DNA from: Crocinitomicaceae bacterium
GTDB taxonomy: Bacteria; Bacteroidota; Bacteroidia; Flavobacteriales_D; Crocinitomicaceae
Direction: 5' to 3'
Assembly: GCA_011522905.1 (NCBI GenBank)
Contig: WTIB01000162.1
Span: forward strand, 1-5,392
DNA: 5,392 bases
In this document: positions 1-5,392 of the stretch, piece after piece
How positions within the stretch are numbered: the first letter of the stretch is position 1
How the letters are laid out: each line of letters starts with the position of its first letter
Program-made: the position numbers and the translations under genes
Notes under the pieces: model-generated
What the model saw: the letters and a program-made list of their open reading frames with translations, nothing else
The model's database searches: none
Told to the model about the DNA's origin: nothing

Positions 1-2162
1 TAACCAATGGAGATGAAATCAATGATGGAACCGATCCTCTTGATCCATGTAGTTTAATTTACACTTCACAAACCTTAATTCCTGATGCAAGCTGGGCTTC
101 AAGCGATTGTGATGGTGATGGTGTCGAGAATGAGGAAGAAATCCAAGACGGAACAGACCCAACCGACCCATGTAGTTTGGATTTCAATTCTCAAAGTAAT
201 ACACCTTCTTCATCTTGGTCAAATGATGATTGCGATGGTGACGGGGTTTCTAATGGAGATGAGGTAAGTGATGGAACTGACCCAACAGATCCTTGTAGTT
301 TCAACAGCGCAAGTATTTCGCTGCCCATTACCTCTATTCCTGATTGCGATGGAGACGGCGTACCAAATAACGATGAAATTAATGATGGCACTGATCCAAC
401 GGATCCATGTAGTTTTGTTTTAGCATCTCAAAGTGTTCCTGCAGATCCGAGTTGGTTGTCACTCGATTGTGATGGAGATGGCGTTTCAAATGGAGATGAA
501 ATCAATGATGGAACCAATCCATTAGATCCTTGTAGCTATTTGCTTTCCTCTCAAAATTTAACTCCTGGATTAGATTGGGAAACATTAGACTGTGATGGTG
601 ATGGAGTTACCAATGGTGACGAAGTTAATGATGGTACAGATCCTTCAGATCCTTGTAGCCTAGAGTTATCCTCTCAGAGCTTACCAACAGATGTAAGCTG
701 GACTTCACTTGATTGTGATGGGGATGGCGTTTCAAATGGAGATGAAATCAATGACGGAACCGATCCTACAGATGAATGTGACTTTGTTTTATCCTCTCAA
801 ACTTTAGACCCTGACCTTAGCTGGTTGTCCATAGACTGTGATGGCGATGGTGTAACGAATGGTGATGAAGTTAATGACGGAACGAATCCGCTTGATCCAT
901 GTAGCTATGTAAGCTCAAGTATTAGTCTTGTAGTAACTGCAGATCCAGATTGTGATGGTGATGGTGTTCCAAATTCTCAAGAAATTTTGGATGGTACTGA
1001 TCCAGAAGATCCATGTAGCTTTGAAATTGTATCACAAAGCGTTCCTGTTGATTCGACTTGGCTCACCCTGGATTGTGATGGAGATGGGGTAAGCAACGGA
1101 GATGAATTGACAGATGAGACAGACCCATCTGATCCATGTAGTTTTGAATTATCTTCCCAAAGTGGACCTACTGATGCAAACTGGGCGTCGCTTGATTGCG
1201 ATGGTGACGGCGTAATTAATGGAGATGAAGTTAATGATGGAACTGATCCATTAGATCCATGTAGCTTTAATTACACAAGTATTACCTTAAATGTTACAGC
1301 CAATCCGGATTGTGATGGTGATGGTGTTCCAAACTCTCAAGAAAATACGGATGCAACTAATCCATTTGACCCCTGTAGCTTCATTTTAGCTTCTCAAAGT
1401 GTTCAAGTTGATTCGACTTGGCTAGCTCTAGATTGCGATGGTGACGGCGTAATTAATGGGGATGAAGTCATTGACGGTACTGATCCTTTAGATCCTTGTA
1501 GTTTCAGTTCATCAAGTATTACGGTTTCGGTTACTGCTGATCCAGACTGTGACGGAGATGGCGTTCCAAATTCTCAAGAAATTTTGGATGGAACGGACCC
1601 ATTTGACCCATGTAGCCTTGAGCTAAACTCTCAGAGCATGGTAACTGATTCGACATGGTTACTTCTTGATTGCGACGGGGATGGAGTTGCTAATGGAGAT
1701 GAATTGACGGATGGTACAAATCTTACTGATCCATGTGATTACTTGTTATCCTCACAAAGCCTTACCCCTAGCCCCGACTGGATGAATCTAGATTGTGACG
1801 GTGATGGAATTAGTAATGGAGATGAGTTGGTAGATGGATCTGATCCAAACGACCCTTGTGATCCAAATATTTGCAGTGACTTGATCTTCCCAGAAGCTTT
1901 CACTCCCGATGGAGATGGTATTAATGACTTATTCGTGATAGAAGGACTTGAAATTTATCCTGATCACAATCTTACGATTTTCAACAGGTGGGGTGATATG
2001 GTTTATTCATCGCTGAATTATCAGAATGATTGGGATGGAAGTTCTCAAAATTCGCTGAATTTTATAAATGATAAATTACCAACAGGAACCTATTATTACC
2101 TATTTGACACTAAAGACGAAAATATTGGGATAATCTCAGGATATGTTTTCTTACAACGATAA
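1..2162 (+). CDS. Large secreted repeat adhesin with T9SS type B (gliding motility-associated) C-terminal domain, 5' partial
   Basis: This is the 3' part of a cell-surface protein. The frame is open from the left edge (first full codon at 3) to the TAA at 2160-2162, giving 719 visible residues. No in-frame ATG occurs before unit 13 of the repeats. The TTG at 177 sits inside a repeat directly after DPCS and is not a credible start, so the true start and signal peptide lie upstream. Residues 1-621 are tandem repeats with an EF-hand-like loop (DCDGDGVxNxxE) followed by DGTDPxDPCS, as in thrombospondin type 3-like calcium-binding arrays of Bacteroidota. Residues 622-719 form a CHU_C/type B T9SS sorting domain with FTPDGDGIND, IFNRWG, WDG, LPTGTYYY and a GYVFLQR end. 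Family knowledge says such proteins pass the outer membrane by the T9SS and stay surface-attached through a SprF-type partner, which is encoded next. The likely role is a rigid calcium-stabilised stalk or adhesin; the ligand is unknown because any binding head would lie upstream. Confidence 0.93.
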   Translation, partial: TNGDEINDGTDPLDPCSLIYTSQTLIPDASWASSDCDGDGVENEEEIQDGTDPTDPCSLDFNSQSNTPSSSWSNDDCDGDGVSNGDEVSDGTDPTDPCSFNSASISLPITSIPDCDGDGVPNNDEINDGTDPTDPCSFVLASQSVPADPSWLSLDCDGDGVSNGDEINDGTNPLDPCSYLLSSQNLTPGLDWETLDCDGDGVTNGDEVNDGTDPSDPCSLELSSQSLPTDVSWTSLDCDGDGVSNGDEINDGTDPTDECDFVLSSQTLDPDLSWLSIDCDGDGVTNGDEVNDGTNPLDPCSYVSSSISLVVTADPDCDGDGVPNSQEILDGTDPEDPCSFEIVSQSVPVDSTWLTLDCDGDGVSNGDELTDETDPSDPCSFELSSQSGPTDANWASLDCDGDGVINGDEVNDGTDPLDPCSFNYTSITLNVTANPDCDGDGVPNSQENTDATNPFDPCSFILASQSVQVDSTWLALDCDGDGVINGDEVIDGTDPLDPCSFSSSSITVSVTADPDCDGDGVPNSQEILDGTDPFDPCSLELNSQSMVTDSTWLLLDCDGDGVANGDELTDGTNLTDPCDYLLSSQSLTPSPDWMNLDCDGDGISNGDELVDGSDPNDPCDPNICSDLIFPEAFTPDGDGINDLFVIEGLEIYPDHNLTIFNRWGDMVYSSLNYQNDWDGSSQNSLNFINDKLPTGTYYYLFDTKDENIGIISGYVFLQR
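3..1865 (+). repeat. Tandem array of calcium-binding-type (TSP3-like) repeats, 15 units plus one partial
   Basis: In-frame units begin at 105, 228, 342, 465, 588, 711, 834, 948, 1071, 1194, 1308, 1431, 1545, 1668 and 1791; positions 3-104 are the tail of one more. Each unit starts with DCDGDG. Within a unit, D1, D3, D5, N9 and E12 fit a DxDxDGxxxxxE calcium loop, and D15, D18 (sometimes N) and D21 form a second acidic cluster. Cys2 and Cys23 are present in all 15 units. Eleven units are 123 nt (41 aa) or, for the last one, shortened; units 2, 7, 10 and 12 are 114 nt (38 aa) because the linker is three residues shorter. The last unit (1791-1865) stops after the DPC motif and runs directly into the sorting domain. 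Small deviations are DEC for DPC in unit 6, DET for DGT in unit 9, DAT in unit 11 and NLTD in unit 14. Confidence 0.95.
834..1667 (+). repeat. Two-unit (79 aa, 237 nt) super-repeat within the array
   Basis: Three copies of a two-unit module can be seen: units 7-8 (834-1070), 10-11 (1194-1430) and 12-13 (1431-1667), with unit 9 (1071-1193) between the first two. A more diverged copy lies at 228-464 (units 2-3). The first half carries a short linker of the form SxSI(S/T)xxVTA(D/N)P instead of SQSxxxDxxW. The second half starts DCDGDGVPNSQE instead of DCDGDGVxNGDE and contains DSTWL before the next unit. Long exact nucleotide matches support duplication: 966-994 equals 1563-1591 (29 nt), 1194-1222 equals 1431-1459 (29 nt), and 948-973 equals 1308-1333 (26 nt). 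Confidence 0.85.
1866..2159 (+). other. T9SS type B sorting domain (gliding motility-associated C-terminal domain, CHU_C)
   Basis: This is the coding segment for the last 98 residues of the adhesin. The order of motifs matches the family closely: FP-x-AFTPDGDGINDLF at the start, then the L-x-IFNRWGDMVY core strand, NDWDG, LPTGTYYYLF, and a final SGYVFLQR ending at the stop codon. In this family the domain directs export by the type IX machinery and retention on the surface. Type B domains differ from type A domains in needing a PorP/SprF-like partner, and such a gene follows 10 nt downstream. The family identification comes from motif recognition; the partner dependence is established for Flavobacterium johnsoniae SprB/SprF and is inferred here. 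Confidence 0.93.
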
Positions 2163-2172
2163 TTTAAGAATT

Positions 2173-3084
2173 ATGAAAAATACTTGTTTTGCTATATTTT
2201 GTTTTTTGAGTGGTGTTTTATTCGCTCAACAAGACCCACATTTTACACAATATTTTGAAAATACATTATTCGTAAATCCAGCATATGCGGGTTCTCGGGG
2301 AGCTTTGAATATCACATCTGTGCATAGAGAACAATGGACTGGATTTGATGGTAGGCCTCAATCAAGCACATTGAGCATTCATAGTCCGATGAAGAATGAA
2401 TCTGTTGGATTAGGTCTGACGCTGGTAAATGACGCAATTGGCCCGATGAACCAAACAATGGTGTATGGAGATTATTCATTTACGCTTAAATTTTCAGAAA
2501 AATCTCATTTGGCCTTAGGAATGAAAGCTGGTGTGAATTTAATCAATTTGAATACCCAAGAACTCACAACCAACACGGCAAATGACCCAAACCTTCAGGG
2601 TAGTTCAAATTTTAGAGTCAATCCTAATTTTGGATTTGGAGCTTATTACCATTCTGAACATTTTTTTGCCGGTTTTAGTATTCCTAAATTGTTGGAAAGA
2701 AGCTACAGTGATTTGGATGACCCAAACAGGAGTATTGAACAACGGCATTATTACACGATTTTAGGAGGTATTTTTAATCTCAACTCATCCGTAAAATTGA
2801 GACCTACCTGCCAAGTCAAAATGACTGCGGGTGCTCCGATAAGTATTGATCTTGCCCTCACCTCAATCTTGAATGACAAATTCTGGATTGGATCCATGTT
2901 TCGTTACAATGCCGCTATTGGATTTTTCACACAGTATTCAGTAAATGAATCCTTAAGAATTGGTTTAGCAACAGATTTTGGCATACAACAAATTCGAAAT
3001 TTCAATTCAGGAACATTTGAAGCCATGATTTCCTATGATTTTAGTTTTGAGAAAAATGGGATAAGATCCCCTAGATATTTTTAA
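2173..3084 (+). CDS. PorP/SprF family type IX secretion system outer-membrane protein
   Basis: The 303-residue product matches the PorP/SprF family along its whole length. It has a signal peptide (residues 1-18, cleavage likely at LFA-QQDPHF), then QYFENTLFVNPAYAG (27-40), REQWTGFDG-x-P (52-62), VGLGLTLVNDAIGP (78-91), the DYSF and LALGMKAG strands, and the terminal SPRYF (299-303). The length is usual for the family, which forms outer-membrane beta-barrels. Family knowledge says SprF-type members are needed for secretion and surface attachment of neighbouring type B cargo. I chose ATG 2173 over the in-frame ATG at 2143: the earlier start would overlap the adhesin by 20 nt and put polar residues before the signal peptide. 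The start lies 10 nt after the adhesin stop and is preceded by AT-rich sequence with no Shine-Dalgarno, which is normal in Bacteroidota. It is probably a dedicated partner of the upstream adhesin rather than the core PorP of the machine, since genomes carry many paralogues. Confidence 0.93.
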   Translation: MKNTCFAIFCFLSGVLFAQQDPHFTQYFENTLFVNPAYAGSRGALNITSVHREQWTGFDGRPQSSTLSIHSPMKNESVGLGLTLVNDAIGPMNQTMVYGDYSFTLKFSEKSHLALGMKAGVNLINLNTQELTTNTANDPNLQGSSNFRVNPNFGFGAYYHSEHFFAGFSIPKLLERSYSDLDDPNRSIEQRHYYTILGGIFNLNSSVKLRPTCQVKMTAGAPISIDLALTSILNDKFWIGSMFRYNAAIGFFTQYSVNESLRIGLATDFGIQQIRNFNSGTFEAMISYDFSFEKNGIRSPRYF

Positions 3085-3090
3085 TAATTT

Positions 3091-5268
3091 ATGATGAAGT
3101 TCAATTTTTTCCTTTTTGTTTGCCTATGTATCGGTTTTACGAGTATTGCTCAAAAAGACCCACTAATGAAGGCAAAAGAATATAGTAAGAACCTAGCTTA
3201 CAGCCAGGCAATACCGATATATGAATCTTTCTCAAAAGAATCAACTTTGGATGTGATTTCTTCCCTTGATCTTGCAGAATGTTATTTTAAAACCTTTTCA
3301 TATCAAAAAGCAGAGACACTTTATGCAACTACATTGGATTCAATAGATCATTCATTGATTAGACCAAAGGACATCTTCAATTATGCCATGACCCTTCGAT
3401 CGCTTGGAAACACCGATGAATCGAATCGTTGGATGGAAAAGTATTCGGAAAGTTTCAATCCTAGTCTTATTTCAGATGAAGCTCATTTTGATATTGCCCT
3501 TGCTGATTTTAATTCAATTCACTCTGATTTTGGGGCGACTACATTTAAAAATAATGTCTTTTTTCTATCATCTCGAAATGACAAAATGTTCAATTGGACT
3601 TATGGATGGGACAATGAAGGTTTCTTAGATATTTACACTTTGAAACCAAATGATTCAACAAGTTCTCCGAAAAAATTCAAATCAAAAGCCAATTCAAAAT
3701 TCCACGAAGGATCTATGGATTTTACTAAGGACGGAAAACGTGTTTATTTCACCCGAAATAATTTGAACAAAAAGAATGAAAGAAGAGATTCATCTGGAAT
3801 TCAAAACCTTCAATTATTTACGGCTCTAATTACCGAAACTGGAGACTGGATTGATATCAAGGCTCTCAATATCAATTCCAAAGAATACTCCGTAGGTCAT
3901 CCAAGTATTTCGACGGATGGAAAACAATTGTATTTTGCCTCAGATATGCCTGGTGGTTTTGGAGGACCTGATTTGTACGTTGCCAACATTGAAAATGATG
4001 GCGAATTATCAAGTATTACCAATCTTGGTAACCAAATCAATACCTCTGGCAGAGAAATGTTCCCTTCGATTTACAATGATCTATTGTTCTACTCTTCTGA
4101 TGGTCTCAACGGAATCGGCGGATTGGATATTTTTATTGCGAAAAATGATGAGCAAAAATTTTCTGATGTTCGCCATTGTGGACAGGTAATTAATAGTGCA
4201 TACGATGACTTCGGCATTGCTTTCTCCGCCGAAAATACAGGCTACTTTTCATCGAATAGGCCAAATGGGAAAGGTTCTGATGATATTTATGAATTCACAC
4301 AGATTCGACCATTCATTTTTGATATGCTGATCAGTGGAACCATTCGATCTTCGAAAAACCAACTGCCCTTAAAAGATGCAATACTTGTAATTAAAGACAA
4401 GAATGGAGAGGTCATAGAAGAAATAGCAACCGATGAAAATGGTTTCTATTCGGTAAAACTAGATCCGAATTCGACATATACAGTTGAAATTTCTTCATTA
4501 GACCATATTACCAATGAAGATAATATCTCATTGAGTCCAAACGAAAAAACAAAAACCTTTGACTTTGAATTGGCGGCAAAACCAGAATTTGGATTGGCTT
4601 GTAATATAATGGATGAAAATTCAAAAATACCTTTGAAGGAAGTTCAAATTACGGTATCGGATCAAGATGGCGAAATCAAATATATAGATGAATCAACAGA
4701 CGAATCAGGTTCAGTATCAAAAGAATTGAAATCGGTCAAAATAGGAGATGTTTTAAGATTATCAGTTCAAATCACTAAAGATGGCTACCTATCAATCAAT
4801 GAAAATATATCCATTGAAATAACGGAGGAAGGAGTCATCGATTTAAATAAATATTTAAAAACAAGTATGTCCAAAATGGAATTGGGAGCAGATTTGGGTA
4901 AGATATTCGATATCAATCCCATCTATTTTGATTTAGGTAAATATAATATTCGCAAAGATGCATCGGTTGAGCTTGATAAAATTGTAAAAATCATGAACGA
5001 AAATCCAACGATGGTGATTGAACTCGGTTCTCATACCGATTGTAGAGGATCAGCAAGTTCAAATGAGAGATTATCTTCAAAAAGAGCGAATTCTTCCGCG
5101 AATTACATAAAGAAAAAAATCACCAATCCGGAAAGAATTTCAGGTAAAGGTTATGGAGAATCCAAACTTGAAATCGATTGCCCATGTGAAGGTGCTGTTC
5201 GTTCTGATTGTTCGGAGGCTGAACATCAAAAAAACCGACGGACAGAGTTCATTATTAAAGGGAACTAG
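3091..5268 (+). CDS. PorE-like OmpA family protein (TPR, PD40 propeller, regulatory-like domains, OmpA)
   Basis: This 725-residue protein has the domain order of PorE, the T9SS-associated periplasmic protein that links outer-membrane parts to peptidoglycan. It has a signal peptide at 1-20 (cleavage likely at SIA-QKDP; Cys11 and Cys13 are in the hydrophobic core and do not form a lipobox). TPR-like helices follow at about 22-140 (AKEYSKNLAYSQAIPIYE, LAECYFKTFSYQKAETLY). A PD40 propeller covers about 148-402, with blades such as DFTKDGKRVYFTR, SISTDGKQLYFASD, DLLFYSSDGLNGIGGLDIF and YFSSNRPNGKGSDDIY. A carboxypeptidase-regulatory-like domain lies at about 412-495 (ATDENGFYSVKL), and a second similar segment at about 500-590. 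The OmpA domain (about 605-724) has IYFDLGKYNIR, SHTDCRGS with Asp650, LSSKRA with Arg665, and NRRTEF; Asp650 and Arg665 match the diaminopimelate-binding pair. ATG 3091 is followed at once by ATG 3094, so either could be used. It starts 6 nt after the PorP/SprF stop, so it is almost surely co-transcribed. Paralogues are common, so it may serve only this cargo. Confidence 0.92.
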   Translation: MMKFNFFLFVCLCIGFTSIAQKDPLMKAKEYSKNLAYSQAIPIYESFSKESTLDVISSLDLAECYFKTFSYQKAETLYATTLDSIDHSLIRPKDIFNYAMTLRSLGNTDESNRWMEKYSESFNPSLISDEAHFDIALADFNSIHSDFGATTFKNNVFFLSSRNDKMFNWTYGWDNEGFLDIYTLKPNDSTSSPKKFKSKANSKFHEGSMDFTKDGKRVYFTRNNLNKKNERRDSSGIQNLQLFTALITETGDWIDIKALNINSKEYSVGHPSISTDGKQLYFASDMPGGFGGPDLYVANIENDGELSSITNLGNQINTSGREMFPSIYNDLLFYSSDGLNGIGGLDIFIAKNDEQKFSDVRHCGQVINSAYDDFGIAFSAENTGYFSSNRPNGKGSDDIYEFTQIRPFIFDMLISGTIRSSKNQLPLKDAILVIKDKNGEVIEEIATDENGFYSVKLDPNSTYTVEISSLDHITNEDNISLSPNEKTKTFDFELAAKPEFGLACNIMDENSKIPLKEVQITVSDQDGEIKYIDESTDESGSVSKELKSVKIGDVLRLSVQITKDGYLSINENISIEITEEGVIDLNKYLKTSMSKMELGADLGKIFDINPIYFDLGKYNIRKDASVELDKIVKIMNENPTMVIELGSHTDCRGSASSNERLSSKRANSSANYIKKKITNPERISGKGYGESKLEIDCPCEGAVRSDCSEAEHQKNRRTEFIIKGN
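4324..4860 (+). other. Two consecutive regulatory-domain-like beta-sandwich segments in the PorE-like protein
   Basis: Residues about 412-495 read as a standard CarboxypepD_reg-like domain: SGTIRSS..., PLKDAILVIKDKNGE, then ATDENGFYSVKLDPNSTYTVEIS. Residues about 500-590 repeat the same outline more weakly: LACNIMDENSKIPLKEVQITVSD, a polar turn, DESTDESGSVSKELKSV, then a strand with LRLSVQITKDGYLS. The PxK(D/E)xxxxV pattern and the (T)DE(N/S)G turn occur in both. The first call is firm by motif; the second is an inference from the shared pattern. Confidence 0.6.
4903..5262 (+). other. OmpA-type peptidoglycan-binding domain
   Basis: This segment encodes residues about 605-724 of the PorE-like protein. 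The visible landmarks are INPIYFDLGKYNIR, IELGSHTDCRGS (Asp650), NERLSSKRANS (Arg665), ISGKGYGES and the closing NRRTEFIIKG. Asp650 and Arg665 occupy the positions that bind the meso-diaminopimelate peptide in OmpA and Pal structures. Between GYGES and NRRTEF is an insert with three cysteines (Cys697, Cys699, Cys707). With Cys651 next to the binding Asp, this suggests disulfide or tight local packing in the periplasm. Confidence 0.92.
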
Positions 5269-5392
5269 TACTTGAAATAATAAGGAATCTGTGTATCGAA
5301 AATTTCTTTACTAGAAATGTAAATCATTATTTTGATTTCTTGTGCTAGGAATTTCCTCGATTTAGGGTTTTTAAGACAAAAAAAAGACCCTC
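5269..5392. other. Intergenic end of window, no gene seen
   Basis: These 124 nt after the TAG at 5266-5268 are AT-rich and contain no open frame of useful length on either strand. They hold weak AT-only inverted repeats (AAATCA 5321-5326 with TGATTT 5333-5338; ATTTCT 5302-5307 with AGAAAT 5313-5318), a short near-palindrome AGGAATTTCCT (5347-5357), and the possible terminator arm listed separately. No Bacteroidota-type promoter with a full TAnnTTTG element was found. Confidence 0.7.
5378..5392. terminator. Possible intrinsic terminator, first arm only, cut by window edge
   Basis: The window ends in eight A residues (5378-5385) followed by GACCCTC. This is the usual left half of a two-way Bacteroidota terminator of the form A-run, GC-rich stem, loop, complementary stem, T-run. 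The expected right half (GAGGGTC plus a T-run) would lie just outside the window. Within the window, AGGGTTTTT (5364-5372) can also pair with AAAAAGACCCT (5381-5391) with one bulged base, a competing weaker fold. Its position 110 nt after the last gene suits the end of the operon. The call is an inference because only half the signal is visible. Confidence 0.45.

Noticed and set aside
85..267. 60-codon open frame on + strand overlapping the repeats
   Set aside because: It is an out-of-frame shadow of the adhesin; the biased GAT/GGT-rich repeat DNA keeps other frames open, and the product resembles no protein family.
191..391. 66-codon open frame on the - strand
   Set aside because: It is antisense to two repeats and its Ser/Pro-rich product is simply the reverse reading of the acidic repeat codons; no start context or independent conservation is visible.
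105..1865. CRISPR-like or non-coding tandem array
   Set aside because: The repeats are in-frame multiples of three with conserved protein motifs and mostly synonymous differences; they encode protein modules.
2143..2172. Upstream in-frame ATG giving the PorP/SprF protein ten more residues
   Set aside because: It would overlap the adhesin's end and place polar residues ahead of an otherwise perfect signal peptide beginning at 2173.
2582..2764. 60-codon open frame inside the PorP/SprF gene
   Set aside because: It is an alternate-frame shadow of a well-supported gene, with no recognisable product.
3091..3153. Lipoprotein signal in the PorE-like protein because of Cys11 and Cys13
   Set aside because: Neither cysteine has a lipobox before it (LFV-C, VCL-C), and a clear signal peptidase I site (SIA-Q) follows.
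3404..4189. Two open frames (74 and 90 codons) inside the PorE-like gene
   Set aside because: Both are out-of-frame shadows of the propeller coding region; the hydrophobic translations come from frame-shifted AT-rich codons.
5328..5334. TATTTTG as a Bacteroidota -7 promoter element
   Set aside because: It is one T short of TAnnTTTG, and no gene start follows in the window.
5302..5338. AT-only inverted repeats as a terminator for the operon
   Set aside because: The stems contain only one G-C pair or so each and no following T-run; the GACCCTC arm further on is the better candidate.

Overview
The window looks like a piece of an AT-rich Bacteroidota genome, most likely from the Flavobacteriia or a related marine class. 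Three things point there: two hallmark type IX secretion (T9SS) families (a PorP/SprF barrel and a PorE-like OmpA protein), a 'type B' T9SS C-terminal sorting domain, and AT-rich start regions without a Shine-Dalgarno sequence. This placement rests on protein families and base composition, not on a marker gene.

Layout: three genes lie on the + strand, tightly packed and in the same direction. (1) Positions 1-2162 hold the 3' part of a large secreted surface protein that is open at the left edge. The visible 719 residues are 15 full or nearly full DCDGDG/DPC calcium-binding-type repeats (thrombospondin type 3-like) plus the tail of another, followed by a ~98-residue gliding-motility-associated C-terminal (CHU_C, T9SS type B) sorting domain. 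(2) After 10 nt comes a 303-residue PorP/SprF-family outer-membrane protein (2173-3084). (3) After 6 nt comes a 725-residue PorE-like periplasmic protein (3091-5268) with a signal peptide, TPR helices, a PD40 beta-propeller, two regulatory-domain-like beta-sandwich segments and an OmpA peptidoglycan-binding domain. The last 124 nt (5269-5392) contain no gene; they end in what looks like the first arm of an intrinsic terminator cut by the window edge.

How they work together (family knowledge plus inference): the adhesin would be exported across the outer membrane by the T9SS and its type B C-terminal domain would dock on the co-encoded PorP/SprF barrel. The PorE-like protein would tie that barrel to peptidoglycan. 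The window therefore reads as a self-contained 'cargo + docking barrel + cell-wall anchor' cassette, probably one operon whose promoter lies upstream of the window.

The least ordinary signal is inside the repeat array. There are two linker types of different length (41- and 38-residue units), and the linker type predicts the start of the next unit without exception. This defines a hidden 79-residue (237-nt) two-unit super-repeat.
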